From positions 496,001 to 560,000 of the forward strand of contig CAWIKB010000011.1 of assembly GCA_963836605.1 (NCBI GenBank): a stretch of 64,000 bases of DNA, in the 5' to 3' direction. The translations under genes were made by a program, and so were the position numbers. Positions 17,413 to 28,058 of the stretch are shown piece after piece. How positions within the stretch are numbered: position 1 is the first letter of the stretch; each line of letters begins with the position of its first letter. Origin of the DNA: Bog-473 sp963836605. GTDB lineage: Bacteria > Actinomycetota > Acidimicrobiia > Acidimicrobiales > RAAP-2. Below the pieces are notes generated by a model. The model was not told where the DNA came from and did no database searches. It saw only the letters and a program-made list of their open reading frames with translations.

Positions 17413-20264
17413 ACCGACTCCATGCGCACGTCGGTGACCAGGCTCCGGCTGTCGATGAGGGACGACACCGCGTTGGCCGGGGAGTCCGGGCCGTTGGGCA
17501 CGTTGAAGTCCACCGCGACGACACCGCGCGGCACGCCGTCGTCCGCCTCGGCCGTCAGCACCAGGGCACCGCGGGCCGAGCGCACCCGCACCTGGTCCCC
17601 GGTCCGGGCCCCCAATCGATCGAGGTCGTAGGGATTGGCCCGGGCTGCCAACTTGGGCACCAGCGGCGTCAGCGAGGGTGACCCGGTCACCGAGCTGCCG
17701 GCGTCGTAGAGCCGCCGCGTCGCTACCAGGCGCAAGGCGTAGTTGTCCGCCGGCGACAGGTGGATAGCGTCCCCGGCGGGCGGCGCACCACTGAGCAGAG
17801 GCGGCAGCTGGCCCGACCCGGCCACCCGACCGTCGGCCCTGCCGTCCCCACCGGCCAGGCCAACGCGGGGCGGCGCGCCCTGGCGCTCGACCGACTCGAC
17901 GCCGGGGAGGGCCACCGGGTCGATGGGCTCGACCCCGCTCGGCCGGCTCTCCCCCAACACCAGGGGGAGCACGATGCCATCGTGGGCCACGTCGGAGTGC
18001 AGGACGGCCAGGGTGAGCCCGGCATAGGCCGGCGCCGTGAGTTGCAGCTCGTCGGCCAGGTCGTTGGCGCTGCTCACCCCCAGGTCGGCCCCGAGGGCGG
18101 CGGCCAGCTCGGCTGCGATCATCCAGTCCGGCCAGGCGAAGCCGGGCGCGGTCAGCTTGTGTCCCAACCGGCTCACCCGGCCTTCGATGTTGGTCGAGGT
18201 GCCGGGGCGCTCGTGGGCCACGGCGCAGGGGAGCACCACGTCGGCGTGGACGTCGACCGATTCGGACGGGTGCCCCGTCACGGCCACGGTGAAGTGGCCG
18301 GCCGAGAGGGCTCGGGTGGCCACCGCCCGGTCGGGGAAGTCGCTCAGCGGGTCGGCCCCCAGCAGGATCAGGGCGGTGACGGCCGCCCGGTCCGGCGCAT
18401 CGGCGGGTGCCTCGCCCGCCATGGAGGCGAGGATGCCGGCGGTGTCGAGGCCGGCCGCTTCGGGCACGGCCCCCCAGGCGGCGGTGAACCACTCGCGACC
18501 CGAATCCAGGCTGACCCGCCCGGGCAGGAGGCCGGGGGCCAGCCCCATGTCCAGGGCGCCGAAAACGTTGCCCCGGCGCAGCGCCGGCAGGAAGGTCGCC
18601 TTGGGGAGCGCCCGGGCCAGCACACCGGCGGCCTCGGCCACGACCGCCCCCGACTCGGCGTACGAGGGCCGCCCCACCACCACCACCACGCCGTCACCGT
18701 CGGGATGGGCCGCCAGCGCCGCCGTGGCCGACGCCAACGCGCCTTCGCCGAGGGCCGTGCCTTCGGGGTGGGCAGCCAGCGCGGTCGCCGCCGCCTCGTC
18801 GCCACACAAGGCGCGGGCCACGACCGCCGCCTCACCGGGCCGCACCGGCAACGACGCCGTCGCCAGGGGGGTCAGGGGGGTGGGTGCGGGCGTCAGCTCG
18901 ATGAGGCTGGTCGGGCCGGCCACCGCTTCGCGGAGGCGCAGGAAGAGGACGGGCAGTTCCTCTCGGAGGTCACCGGCCAGGGTGACGAGGACCGGCGCGG
19001 CACAGGCCTCGTCGATGGTGGCCCGGGGCAGGCCGAGCACCATGTCGGCCGGGAGGCCGTCGCCCAGCTGGGCATCGACCGAATCGGTGCCGATGATGCC
19101 CTTGGCCAGCTTGGCCCAGGCGTAGGCCGACTCATTGGTCAGCCGGGCTCCGCCGATCACGGCCACGGCGCCCGCTCCCCCGGCGTCGCGGGCGGCCCCG
19201 ATCCCGGCGGCGGCGGCGGCGAGCGCCTCGCCCCAGCTCACCGGCACCAGTTCGCCCTCCTTGCGGACCCGAGGCTCCACCAGGCGGCCGTGCTCGAAGC
19301 GACCCGTCTCGCGTACCTCGCCCAGGAACTGGCCCCGGGATGCTCCCAGGCTGACCACCTGGGCCGCCGTGGCCGGGGCCACGTCGACCGCGGCGTCGGC
19401 CACGGCTTCGGGGCCGGGCGCCGCATCCACCTCGTCGCCGTTCACCGACTCGAACGCGAAGCGTCCCTTGTCGCACAGCCATCCGTGGTTGACCGGATCC
19501 GAGTCGATGCCCAAAAGGCGGGTCAACCGGTTGGAGGAGGACTGGACGGCCACCCGGCAGCCGACCGAGCAGGTGGTGCACGTGGACTCCACCTGGTCGA
19601 GGTCCCACGGGCGCGCCGTGAAGCGGTACGGGGTCGCCGTGAGCGCGCCGACCGGGCAGATCTGCACCGTATTGCCGCTGAAGTAGGAGGAAAACGGCTC
19701 GGTCGGGAAGGTGGCCACCTCCACCAGCTCGCCCCGGCCGGCGAAATCGATCTGGGCCTCGCCGGCCACTTCGGCCGCGAAACGGGTGCAGCGCGCGCAC
19801 TGGATGCACCGTTCCCGGTCGAGCAGCACCAGGTCCGAGATGGCGATCGGCTTCTCGAAGTGCCGCTTCTCCTCGACGAAGCGGCTCTCCCCCGGGCCGT
19901 AGGCCAGGGTCTGGTCCTGCAGGGGGCACTCGCCACCCTTGTCGCAGACGGGGCAGTCCAGCGGGTGGTTGGCCAGCAGGAATTCCAGCACGCCGTCCTG
20001 GGCCTTCTTGACCTTTTCCGAGGTGGTGTCGACCACCATGCCGTCGCTCACCGCGATGAAGCACGATGGCTGCAGGCTGGCGCCGCGCGGACCGTCCACT
20101 TCGACCAGGCACATCCGGCACATGCCGACCGGCTCCATGCGCGGGTGGTAGCAGAACCGCGGGATGTACGTCCCGGCCCGCTCGGCCGCGGCGATCAGCA
20201 TCTCGCCCGGCTGGCCCGCCACCGTGCGCCCGTCCAGCGAGAAGGAGATCTGCTCCGATGACAC
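17409..20264 (-). CDS. nuoG: NADH-quinone oxidoreductase subunit G
   Basis: Iron-sulfur subunit of the NADH module, 951 residues. N-terminal ferredoxin-type cluster ligands (CYHPRMEPVGMCRMC), the N5/N4 region (HPLDCPVCDKGGECPLQD, CIQCARCTRF, QICPVGAL) and an N7-type set CTTCSVGC followed by 27 residues and Cys (WLCDKGRF) are all present. The rest is a molybdopterin-oxidoreductase-like domain without a cofactor site evident. The GTG at 20264, four nt past the nuoF stop, is the first plausible start. Confidence 0.95.
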   Translation of the reverse strand: MSSEQISFSLDGRTVAGQPGEMLIAAAERAGTYIPRFCYHPRMEPVGMCRMCLVEVDGPRGASLQPSCFIAVSDGMVVDTTSEKVKKAQDGVLEFLLANHPLDCPVCDKGGECPLQDQTLAYGPGESRFVEEKRHFEKPIAISDLVLLDRERCIQCARCTRFAAEVAGEAQIDFAGRGELVEVATFPTEPFSSYFSGNTVQICPVGALTATPYRFTARPWDLDQVESTCTTCSVGCRVAVQSSSNRLTRLLGIDSDPVNHGWLCDKGRFAFESVNGDEVDAAPGPEAVADAAVDVAPATAAQVVSLGASRGQFLGEVRETGRFEHGRLVEPRVRKEGELVPVSWGEALAAAAAGIGAARDAGGAGAVAVIGGARLTNESAYAWAKLAKGIIGTDSVDAQLGDGLPADMVLGLPRATIDEACAAPVLVTLAGDLREELPVLFLRLREAVAGPTSLIELTPAPTPLTPLATASLPVRPGEAAVVARALCGDEAAATALAAHPEGTALGEGALASATAALAAHPDGDGVVVVVGRPSYAESGAVVAEAAGVLARALPKATFLPALRRGNVFGALDMGLAPGLLPGRVSLDSGREWFTAAWGAVPEAAGLDTAGILASMAGEAPADAPDRAAVTALILLGADPLSDFPDRAVATRALSAGHFTVAVTGHPSESVDVHADVVLPCAVAHERPGTSTNIEGRVSRLGHKLTAPGFAWPDWMIAAELAAALGADLGVSSANDLADELQLTAPAYAGLTLAVLHSDVAHDGIVLPLVLGESRPSGVEPIDPVALPGVESVERQGAPPRVGLAGGDGRADGRVAGSGQLPPLLSGAPPAGDAIHLSPADNYALRLVATRRLYDAGSSVTGSPSLTPLVPKLAARANPYDLDRLGARTGDQVRVRSARGALVLTAEADDGVPRGVVAVDFNVPNGPDSPANAVSSLIDSRSLVTDVRMESV

Positions 20265-20268
20265 GGGC

Positions 20269-21572
<1,304 letters not shown>

Positions 21573-21573
<1 letters not shown>

Positions 21574-22217
21574 CAGGATCCGGCCCCGCTCGCGTCGGCG
21601 GGCGCGGCCGCCCGGGCCCGACGGTCGATCTCGACGGCCACGCCGGCCCGCTCGGCCGCGACCACCTGGGTGTCCGCCATCAGGCCGACGGTGCGATGGA
21701 CGCGCACCAGGGTGCCGTGGTTCGGCACCAGGTCCGACAGCGTGCCCCCGCGCAGGTCGGCCACCAGCTGATCGAAGGTTTCGGGCGTCTGCCCTCCCAC
21801 GTAGCGGTGGTTGACCTGCACGCAGGGGGTGCGGTCGCAATCGGCCAGGCACTCGGACTCCTCGAGGGTGAAGACCCCGTCGGCGGTGGTGCCGCCGGCC
21901 CGCACCCCCAACGCCGACTCGGCATGCTCGAGCAGCTCCGCCGCGCCGCCGAGGAGGCAGGCGATGTTGGTGCAGACCGAGACCACATAGGTGCCCACCG
22001 GCTCGGTGTGCAGCATGTCGTAGAAGGTGGCCGTCCCCTGCACCTCCGCCGCCGTCACCCCGCACAGCTCGGCGATCTCGCTCATGGCCTCGGGGCGCAG
22101 CCACCCGTCCTGCTCCTGGGCCAGATGGCACAACGGGATGAGGGCCGACCGCGGCTGGGGATAGAGCGCGACGGTGGCCCTGGCCCGGGCCAGCAGGTCG
22201 GCCGAGAGGTGGCTCAT
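21573..22217 (-). CDS. nuoE: NADH-quinone oxidoreductase subunit E ([2Fe-2S])
   Basis: Thioredoxin-like subunit with cluster N1a. Ligands: VCTNIAC and ECLADCD. 214 residues; the core ends around residue 160, followed by an Ala-rich C-terminal tail of about 50 residues. ATG 22217 overlaps the nuoD stop and the stop overlaps nuoF. Confidence 0.95.
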
Positions 22218-23692
22218 CGGTCGACCTCTCCCATGATCGGATCCACCGACGAGATGACGGCGACGGCGTCGGCCATCAAGCCGCCGCGCAGCAGCAGCGG
22301 GAGGGCCTGGAGGTTGACGAAGCTCGGGGCGCGGATGTGCATGCGGTAGGGCTTGGACGTCCCGTCCGAGACCATGTAGCAGCCGAGCTCGCCCCGCGGC
22401 GATTCGATGGCGGCGTAGACCTCCCCCTCGGGCACCCGGAAGCCCTCGGTGAACACCTTGAAGTGGTGGATGAGCGCCTCCATGCTCTCGTCGATGCGGG
22501 CCCGCGGCGGCGGCGTCACCTTGCGGTCCTGCACCCGGTAGTCGCCCGGCGGCATCTTGGCGGCGATCTGGCGGATCATCTTGATGGACTCGCGGATCTC
22601 GTTCAGCCGCACCGAGTAGCGGTCGAAGTTGTCGCCGTAGGTGCCCACGATCACGTCGAAATCGATCTCGTCATAGGCCAGGTAGGGCATGGTCCGCCGC
22701 AGGTCCCAGGGCACGCCGGTCGAGCGCAGGATGGGCCCGGTCACCGAGAGGGCCAGGGCTTCCTCCGCCGTGATGTTGCCCACCGCCTCCGTCCGCTCCC
22801 GGAAGATCGGTTGGCCGGTCAACAGCTCGTCGTATTCGAAGGTGCGAGCCATGACCGTCTCGCAGATGACGTCGACGTCGTCCTCCCACCCGTCAGGCAG
22901 ATCGGCCGCCACCCCTCCGGGCCGGATGTAGTTGGTGTTCATGCGCAGGCCGGTGGCCTTCTCGAAGAAGGCCAGGACCATCTCGCGCTCGCGGAACCCG
23001 TAGATCATCATGGAGGTGGACCCGAGGTCCATCCCGTTGCTCGCCATCCACATGAGGTGCGACGACACCCGGTTGAGCTCGACCATGAGCATGCGGATCC
23101 AGGTGGCCCGGGGCGGCAGGTCGACCCCCAGCAGCCTCTCGGTGGCCAACGAGAACACCAGCTCGTTGTGCAGCGGCGAGAGGTAGTCCATCCGGGTCAC
23201 GTTGGTCGACCCCTGGACGTAGGTGAGCTCCTCGCCCGTCTTCTCCATGCCCGTGTGCAGGTACCCGATGACGGGCTTGGTGCGCAGCACCGTCTCGCCG
23301 TCCAACTCGAGCATCAGGCGCAGCACCCCGTGGGTCGACGGGTGCTGCGGCCCCATGTTGATGATCATGGTCTGGTCGTCCCGGCGCTCGATGTCGATGT
23401 CCTCGGGATTGACGTAGTTGCCCTCGGGCAGGCGGAGCACGGCACCGACCTCGCTCCGCAATTCGCTGCCCCCGATGGTGTCCCGGGACAGCAGCTCCTG
23501 GGCCCCCTCCGAGGTCTCCGCGTAGAGCGCACTCTTCTCGGCCGCCAGGTGCTCCTCGTTCTCCTCGGCCCGGTCCTCCGGGCCCAGGTCTTCCGGCGCC
23601 AGGTCCTTCTGCCCCTGGTCCCCCGGGCCCAGGTCCTCCGAGCCCCCGTCCTCCCGCGCCCGCTCGTTCTCGGGCTCGTCGTGGTCGCTCAT
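22214..23692 (-). CDS. nuoD: NADH-quinone oxidoreductase subunit D with acidic N-terminal extension
   Basis: Quinone-site subunit of complex I, related to [NiFe]-hydrogenase large subunits. The core begins near residue 108 with INMGPQHPSTHGVLRLM and continues through HTGMEKTGEELTY and RMDYLSPLHNELVFSLA to MADAVAVISSVDPIMGEVDR. Ahead of it is an unusual ~100-residue acidic, low-complexity region (EDLGPGDQ, EDLAPEDLGPEDR) encoded by degenerate ~15-18-nt repeats. ATG 23692 overlaps the nuoC stop. 492 residues against roughly 400-440 for typical actinobacterial NuoD. Confidence 0.95.
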   Translation of the reverse strand: MSDHDEPENERAREDGGSEDLGPGDQGQKDLAPEDLGPEDRAEENEEHLAAEKSALYAETSEGAQELLSRDTIGGSELRSEVGAVLRLPEGNYVNPEDIDIERRDDQTMIINMGPQHPSTHGVLRLMLELDGETVLRTKPVIGYLHTGMEKTGEELTYVQGSTNVTRMDYLSPLHNELVFSLATERLLGVDLPPRATWIRMLMVELNRVSSHLMWMASNGMDLGSTSMMIYGFREREMVLAFFEKATGLRMNTNYIRPGGVAADLPDGWEDDVDVICETVMARTFEYDELLTGQPIFRERTEAVGNITAEEALALSVTGPILRSTGVPWDLRRTMPYLAYDEIDFDVIVGTYGDNFDRYSVRLNEIRESIKMIRQIAAKMPPGDYRVQDRKVTPPPRARIDESMEALIHHFKVFTEGFRVPEGEVYAAIESPRGELGCYMVSDGTSKPYRMHIRAPSFVNLQALPLLLRGGLMADAVAVISSVDPIMGEVDR

Positions 23693-24210
23693 CGGGGCCC
23701 CGGGGCTTCCTTGAACTGCACCGGGACACGGCCCACCCCGTAGTCCTTGCGCAAGGGGTGACCCTCCCAATCCTCGGGCATGAGAATCCGGGTCAGGTCC
23801 GGATGGCCCTCGAAGATGATCCCCACCATGTCGAAGGCCTCGCGCTCCATGGCGTCGACGCCCGGGTAACTGTCGACCAGGCTGCGCACGACCGGGTCCG
23901 ATTCGGGCACCTGGACCCGGATCCGCACCCGTTGGCGCAGGCTCAGCGAGAGCAGGTTGACCACCACTTCGAAGCGCTCCGCCGACACGCCGTCGGGCAG
24001 GGTCCGTCCCGGGTGGGTGAGATAGTCCACCGCGCACAGATCGGCACACAGCTCGAACCCCGCGACGCGGAAGGCCTCGACCATGTCGGGGTAGCGGCCC
24101 CGGGTCGGGAAGGCCAGCTGGTCCACCAGTCGGTCGGGCAGCCGTGGCACCTCGGGCAGGATGGCCGGCGGCGTCACCGCCGTCACCGCAGTCGCGCTGA
24201 CGTCGCTCAC
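23689..24210 (-). CDS. nuoC: NADH-quinone oxidoreductase subunit C
   Basis: The 30-kDa subunit at the quinone module. Signature region: DAMEREAFDMVGIIFEGHPD followed by RILMPEDWEGHPLRKDYGVG. 173 residues. The GTG at 24210 overlaps the nuoB stop (GTGA) and was preferred to the farther-upstream ATG at 24255, which would overlap nuoB by about 49 nt with an arginine-rich, unlikely N-terminus. Confidence 0.94.
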   Translation of the reverse strand: MSDVSATAVTAVTPPAILPEVPRLPDRLVDQLAFPTRGRYPDMVEAFRVAGFELCADLCAVDYLTHPGRTLPDGVSAERFEVVVNLLSLSLRQRVRIRVQVPESDPVVRSLVDSYPGVDAMEREAFDMVGIIFEGHPDLTRILMPEDWEGHPLRKDYGVGRVPVQFKEAPGPR

Positions 24211-24767
24211 CGCGGAGTGGCCACCCGCACGGCGTCGGGCACGGTCGGCACCCAACCCCCGGTTGCCTGCTCGCCGGCGGGAATGCTGGTCCCGGGGCGG
24301 CGGGTGATCTCACCCGTCCGGATCTTCTCGTGCAGGGTCAAGATGGCGTGCAGCAACGTCTCGGGCGAGGGCGGGCAGCCCGGCGCGTACACGTCGACGG
24401 GCACGATCTGATCCACCCCTTGGACGATGGCGTAGTTGTTGAACATCCCGCCCGTCGAGGCGCAGACCCCCATGGAGATGACCCACTTGGGCTCCATCAT
24501 CTGGTCGTAGACCTGGCGCAGGACGGGTGCCATCTTCTGCGAGACGCGCCCGGCCACCACCATCAGGTCGGCCTGGCGCGGCGAGGCCCGGAACACCTCC
24601 ATGCCAAGGCGGCTGATGTCGTAGTCCGCCGCGCCCACCGACATCATCTCGATGGCGCAGCAGGCCAGACCGAAGGTGGCCGGCCACACGCTGTTGCGGC
24701 GGGCCCATTTGACCAGGTCCTCCATCCGCCCGGTCAGGAAATTGTGCTGCAGGTCCTCGAGTCCCAT
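24207..24767 (-). CDS. nuoB: NADH-quinone oxidoreductase subunit B (cluster N2)
   Basis: Carries the terminal [4Fe-4S] cluster N2 that reduces menaquinone. Ligands: tandem Cys in FGLACCAIEMM, Cys in SMGVCASTGGMF and Cys in VYAPGCPPSPE. 186 residues with a short extra C-terminus. ATG 24767 is 3 nt after the nuoA stop. Confidence 0.97.
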   Translation of the reverse strand: MGLEDLQHNFLTGRMEDLVKWARRNSVWPATFGLACCAIEMMSVGAADYDISRLGMEVFRASPRQADLMVVAGRVSQKMAPVLRQVYDQMMEPKWVISMGVCASTGGMFNNYAIVQGVDQIVPVDVYAPGCPPSPETLLHAILTLHEKIRTGEITRRPGTSIPAGEQATGGWVPTVPDAVRVATPR

Positions 24768-24770
24768 GGC

Positions 24771-25226
24771 TCAGGCCGCCTGGCCCGGTCGCTTCGGAGG
24801 GGTGGCGCTGATGCGGCCGATGGTCGAGTCCGAGGTGCGCAGGGGCATGCCCGCCCGCAGGGTCTTGGGCGGGCCCCAGGTCAGGGCGCCGTTGGAGATC
24901 AGGTACAGGAACGACACGAAGACCACGGCGGCGAAGACGATGACCTCGATGAGGCCGAAGGTGGCGATCTGGTGGAACACGACGGCCCAGGGATAGAGGA
25001 ACACGATCTCGATGTCGAAGATGATGAAGATCATCGACACCAGGTAGAAGCGCACGGGGAACCGTTGTGGGGGTTCGCGGTTGGGCACGATCCCGCACTC
25101 GTAGGGGGCCAGCTTGGCCAGGGTCGGCTTCTTCCTCGGGGCCAACATGGACGAGGACACCAGGGAGCCGACGGTGAACAGCAGGCCGAGGAGCCCCAGC
25201 AGGAAGATCGGCAGGTACTGGACCAT
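24771..25226 (-). CDS. nuoA: NADH-quinone oxidoreductase subunit A
   Basis: First gene of the nuo operon, a three-helix membrane subunit, 151 residues. Motifs: PYECGIVPNREPPQRFPVRFY and FIIFDIEIVFLYPWAVVF (conserved acidic residues in helix 2). The ATG at 25226 begins MVQYLPIF; another ATG at 25244 would add six residues, and neither has a strong ribosome-binding site. It is divergent from the menJ-like gene, with 87 nt between them holding the operon's upstream region. Confidence 0.94.
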   Translation of the reverse strand: MVQYLPIFLLGLLGLLFTVGSLVSSSMLAPRKKPTLAKLAPYECGIVPNREPPQRFPVRFYLVSMIFIIFDIEIVFLYPWAVVFHQIATFGLIEVIVFAAVVFVSFLYLISNGALTWGPPKTLRAGMPLRTSDSTIGRISATPPKRPGQAA

Positions 25227-25301
25227 TGCGCCCGTTTCTACCATGCGACCCAATCGGGGAGCACATTGAGGTGAGCGGTCTCTGCGGGGTGGTCGACGGC
25301 C

Positions 25302-25307
25302 TACGAT
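25302..25307 (+). promoter_or_regulatory. -10 element (TACGAT) of a probable leaderless menJ-like transcript
   Basis: TACGAT ends 6 nt before the GTG at 25314; there is no ribosome-binding site, and transcription would start at the initiation codon. No good -35 is visible. Confidence 0.45.
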
Positions 25308-25313
25308 GCACGG

Positions 25314-26720
25314 GTGCCAGCACGCTCCGCCGCATCCCCCGCCGACCCCCCGCCGGCCACCAAGGCACGCCGGACCACACGCGCCAAACCCAAGGCCAGG
25401 GTGCACGATGTGGTGATCGTCGGCGGCGGCCCGGCCGGCTCCTCGTGCGCCTACTGGCTGGCCGAAGCCGGCTGGGATGTGGTGGTGGTGGAGAAGAAGC
25501 ATTTCCCCCGGGTCAAGACCTGCGGCGACGGCCTCACCCCCCGGGCCGTGCGCCAACTAGCCGACATGGGCCTCGAGGACGCGCTGGCCGGGTCGCACAA
25601 GTACGGGGGCCTGCGGGCCTACGGCTTCGGGCAGTCCCTCGAGATGGCGTGGCCCGAGCACCCGCACTTCCCGAGCTACGGCTACACCATCACCCGCCAC
25701 GACCTCGACGGCCTGGTGGCGGAGCGGGCGGTCAAAGCCGGAGCCACCCTCCTGGCCGGCACCGAGGTGGTGGCCCCCGACCTCGACGAGGCGGCCGCAC
25801 CCCCTCTCGCCGCCGCTTTCCCGACGCTGCGCGGGGTCACGGTCAAGGAGAAGGACGCCCGGACGGCGCGTTCGGTGGCCGCCCGCTTCGTGGTGGTGGC
25901 CGACGGGGCGAACTCCCGGGTCGGGCGCATGCTGGGCACCGAGCGCCGCCGCGACCTGCCGCTGGGCATGGCCCTGCGGGGCTACTACTCATCGGACCGC
26001 CACGACGACCCCTTCATCGAGTCGCACCTCGACATCCGCGACGCCGAGGGCAACGTGGTCCCCGGCTACGGCTGGATCTTCCCCATGGGCGACGGCCGGG
26101 TCAACGTGGGCGTCGGCCTCCTCTCCACCGACCGGCGGTGGAAGGGCGTCAACACCTCGCACCTCATGGATGCCTTCGTCGACTGGGCCCCGGCGTCGTG
26201 GGGCCTCCGCCCCGAGACCTGCCTCGGTCCTCCGACCGGGGGCAAGCTCCCGATGGGCCTCTCGGTGGGCCCGCGGTCGGGGAGCAACGTCGTCGTGGCC
26301 GGCGATGCCGCCGGGTGCATCAACCCCTTCAACGGCGAGGGCATCGCCTACGGGTACGAGACCGGGCGCCTGGCCGCCGCCGCTCTCGGTCGCGCCCTCT
26401 CGGGCGAGGGGGACCGGGCCCTGGACGACTACGGCCGCCAGCTCGACGATGCCTACGGCGCCTACTACAAGGTGGCGCGGGCCTTCGTCCGCATGATCTC
26501 GAATCCCCGGGCCATGCGCGCCTGTGTGGGGGTGGGCATGCGCTCGGACTTCATCATGAGCCAGCTGCTGCGCATCATGGCGAACCTCATGCGGCCCGAC
26601 GCGGCCGGCCCGGCCGAGATCGGCTTCCGGGCCATGGAGCTGGTGTCCCGCCTCCTCCCCGACGCGGCGTCGGGCGAAGAGTCTTTCGCCGCCTCACGTC
26701 GGGAAGGCTTCGCCGCGTGA
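25314..26720 (+). CDS. Geranylgeranyl-reductase-family flavoprotein, likely menaquinone reductase
   Basis: FAD-dependent reductase of 468 residues. VVIVGGGPAGSSCAYWLAEAG is the FAD-binding Rossmann motif, followed by FPRVKTCGDGLTPRA typical of the family and VVVAGDAAGCINPFNGEGI (second FAD motif). The first 30 residues are Pro/Ala/Lys-rich. Mycobacterial MenJ (Rv0561c) of this family reduces one isoprene unit of menaquinone; placement next to the nuo operon makes that role attractive, but archaeal lipid and chlorophyll reductases share the fold. GTG start, leaderless by its -10 position. Confidence 0.8.
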   Translation: MPARSAASPADPPPATKARRTTRAKPKARVHDVVIVGGGPAGSSCAYWLAEAGWDVVVVEKKHFPRVKTCGDGLTPRAVRQLADMGLEDALAGSHKYGGLRAYGFGQSLEMAWPEHPHFPSYGYTITRHDLDGLVAERAVKAGATLLAGTEVVAPDLDEAAAPPLAAAFPTLRGVTVKEKDARTARSVAARFVVVADGANSRVGRMLGTERRRDLPLGMALRGYYSSDRHDDPFIESHLDIRDAEGNVVPGYGWIFPMGDGRVNVGVGLLSTDRRWKGVNTSHLMDAFVDWAPASWGLRPETCLGPPTGGKLPMGLSVGPRSGSNVVVAGDAAGCINPFNGEGIAYGYETGRLAAAALGRALSGEGDRALDDYGRQLDDAYGAYYKVARAFVRMISNPRAMRACVGVGMRSDFIMSQLLRIMANLMRPDAAGPAEIGFRAMELVSRLLPDAASGEESFAASRREGFAA

Positions 26721-26727
26721 AGCTGAA

Positions 26728-26788
26728 GGCGGATGGCTGCGCCGGACGAGGGCGGATGGCTCCCGTCTAAAGGCGGATGGCTCCCGTC
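26728..26788 (+). repeat. Tandem repeat at the menJ-like/kinase convergent junction
   Basis: GGCGGATGGCT occurs at 26728, 26751 and 26772; the last two copies continue as CCCGTC (17 nt identical). The third copy contributes codons for the last residues of the minus-strand kinase (AIRL), whose stop is at 26767-26769. Confidence 0.85.
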
Positions 26789-27525
26789 GCCAGCGCCCGC
26801 AGCCAATCGGCGTAGTCGCCCTCGAAACCCTCAGCCAGGCGCGCCGCGGCGACGACGCGGATCCAGGCGTGGAGGACAGCCTCGTCCACGTTGCGGAGGG
26901 CCAGCGCCTCCCGGCGCACCTTCTGGAGAAAAGCGGCGAACGGTTCGTCGGACCTCATGCCCCAGAGGACCAACGTGCGGGCCAGGTCGGCCGCGGGCGG
27001 GCCGCCGGCCACCCCCAACCAATCGATGACGACCCAGCCCTGGGCGGCGACGATCACGTTCTGAGGATGAAAATCAAAGTGGCACACGCCACGCGCCCCG
27101 TCATCGAGCCCCGTCAGGACCCCGGTCAGCTCTCGGACCAGGTTCTCCTCGAGCCCAACCAGCGTGAATTCCTGGCCGAGGCGGGTCACCAGATCGGGCA
27201 ACCCCTCGAGGACCGTGCGGTTGATCCTCTCCTGCAGCTCGGCGAAGCGCCGGGCCAGCTCGTCCAACTCGTCGACTCGGTCGGCCCCCGCGATCACCCG
27301 GTCGAGCGCGGGACCATCGATGCGGTCGAGCACGACGCCGCAACGGTCCTCGAGAGTGACCACACCGTGCGAGCGTGCGACAGGCAGGCCGGCGTCGGCG
27401 AGACGGTGCAGCATGTCGGACTCGAACACCGAGACGCCGCTCCACTCCGGCCGATCGAGCTTGACCACCCGGCCCTCCCCGTACGCGTAGACCTCGGCCA
27501 TGCGCCCTTGGGCCAGAAGCTCCAC
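26767..27525 (-). CDS. Aminoglycoside phosphotransferase-like kinase
   Basis: A 252-residue APH/choline-kinase-fold protein. The catalytic motif CHFDFHPQNVIV and the metal-binding Asp in VVIDWLGVAGGPPAADLA are intact; the N-lobe has MAEVYAYGEGRVVKLDRPEW with the ATP-binding Lys. Substrate is unknown; many such proteins phosphorylate small hydroxylated metabolites and are not resistance genes. The GTG at 27525 is supported by TACGCT 7 nt upstream (leaderless); the reading further upstream would overlap the GNAT gene. Confidence 0.8.
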   Translation of the reverse strand: MELLAQGRMAEVYAYGEGRVVKLDRPEWSGVSVFESDMLHRLADAGLPVARSHGVVTLEDRCGVVLDRIDGPALDRVIAGADRVDELDELARRFAELQERINRTVLEGLPDLVTRLGQEFTLVGLEENLVRELTGVLTGLDDGARGVCHFDFHPQNVIVAAQGWVVIDWLGVAGGPPAADLARTLVLWGMRSDEPFAAFLQKVRREALALRNVDEAVLHAWIRVVAAARLAEGFEGDYADWLRALATGAIRL

Positions 27526-27532
27526 GGCAGTG

Positions 27533-27538
27533 AGCGTA
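27533..27538 (-). promoter_or_regulatory. -10 element TACGCT for the kinase gene
   Basis: On the minus strand TACGCT is followed by 7 nt and the GTG at 27525. The identical arrangement TACGCT-N7-GTG precedes the XRE regulator at 41162. Confidence 0.4.
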
Positions 27539-27554
27539 GGCCCGCCGGACTGCT

Positions 27555-27911
27555 CAGAGGATCTTCCGAAAGAGCGTCGCTGTCGCCGCGTCGTCAAGGG
27601 CGAGGTAGAACCGGGGCAGCCCGCCGGGTGGCCACGGTGACGAGCGTGGACGAACGCCCGGACGCCCACTCCTCGAAGGACACCAGCAGGGCCTGGCCGA
27701 TGCCATCGCGACGACGGTCCTCGCTCACCGCCACCTCCTCGACGTAGGACACGCGTCCGTTGGCGGAGAAGGCCAGGTGGTCGAACCCCAGGAGGTAGCC
27801 GACAATGCGGCCCGCCTCCAGCGCCACCAGGACGACCGCGTCCTCACGATCGAGCAGGGCCGCGAACGTCGAGGCGAAATGCCCGGCGTCCACCACGAAG
27901 GACGTGGCCAT
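27555..27911 (-). CDS. GNAT-family N-acetyltransferase, frameshifted near the 3' end
   Basis: Acetyl-CoA-dependent acyltransferase fragment. VEEVAVSEDRRRDGIGQALL is the acetyl-CoA loop (R/Q-x-x-G-x-G/A). As written the frame stops at 27594 after AAPVLPRP; removing one base at 27611-27612 restores APFYLALDD and ends at 27557-27555 with a normal GNAT C-terminus (TLFRKIL). In the same frame upstream of the ATG, codons encode RAAGPEDVDEIFPLARA, a typical GNAT N-terminus, back to a CTG at 27968 after an in-frame TAG, so the real start may be that CTG. Substrate unknown. Confidence 0.65.
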
Positions 27912-28058
27912 CGCCCGAGCTAGTGGGAAGATCTCGTCGACGTCCTCTGGCCCGGCCGCACGGACCAGGTGCTACTGATTCTCAGAGTCGCCGTGACCCG
28001 TCTCCACGCCCATGCTGCGACACCTCCCACGTCATTGTCCCCGAACGATGGACGGCCG

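Noticed and set aside
26767..27525. An antibiotic-resistance aminoglycoside phosphotransferase
   Set aside because: The fold is clear but nothing ties it to drug substrates; many house-keeping kinases share these motifs.
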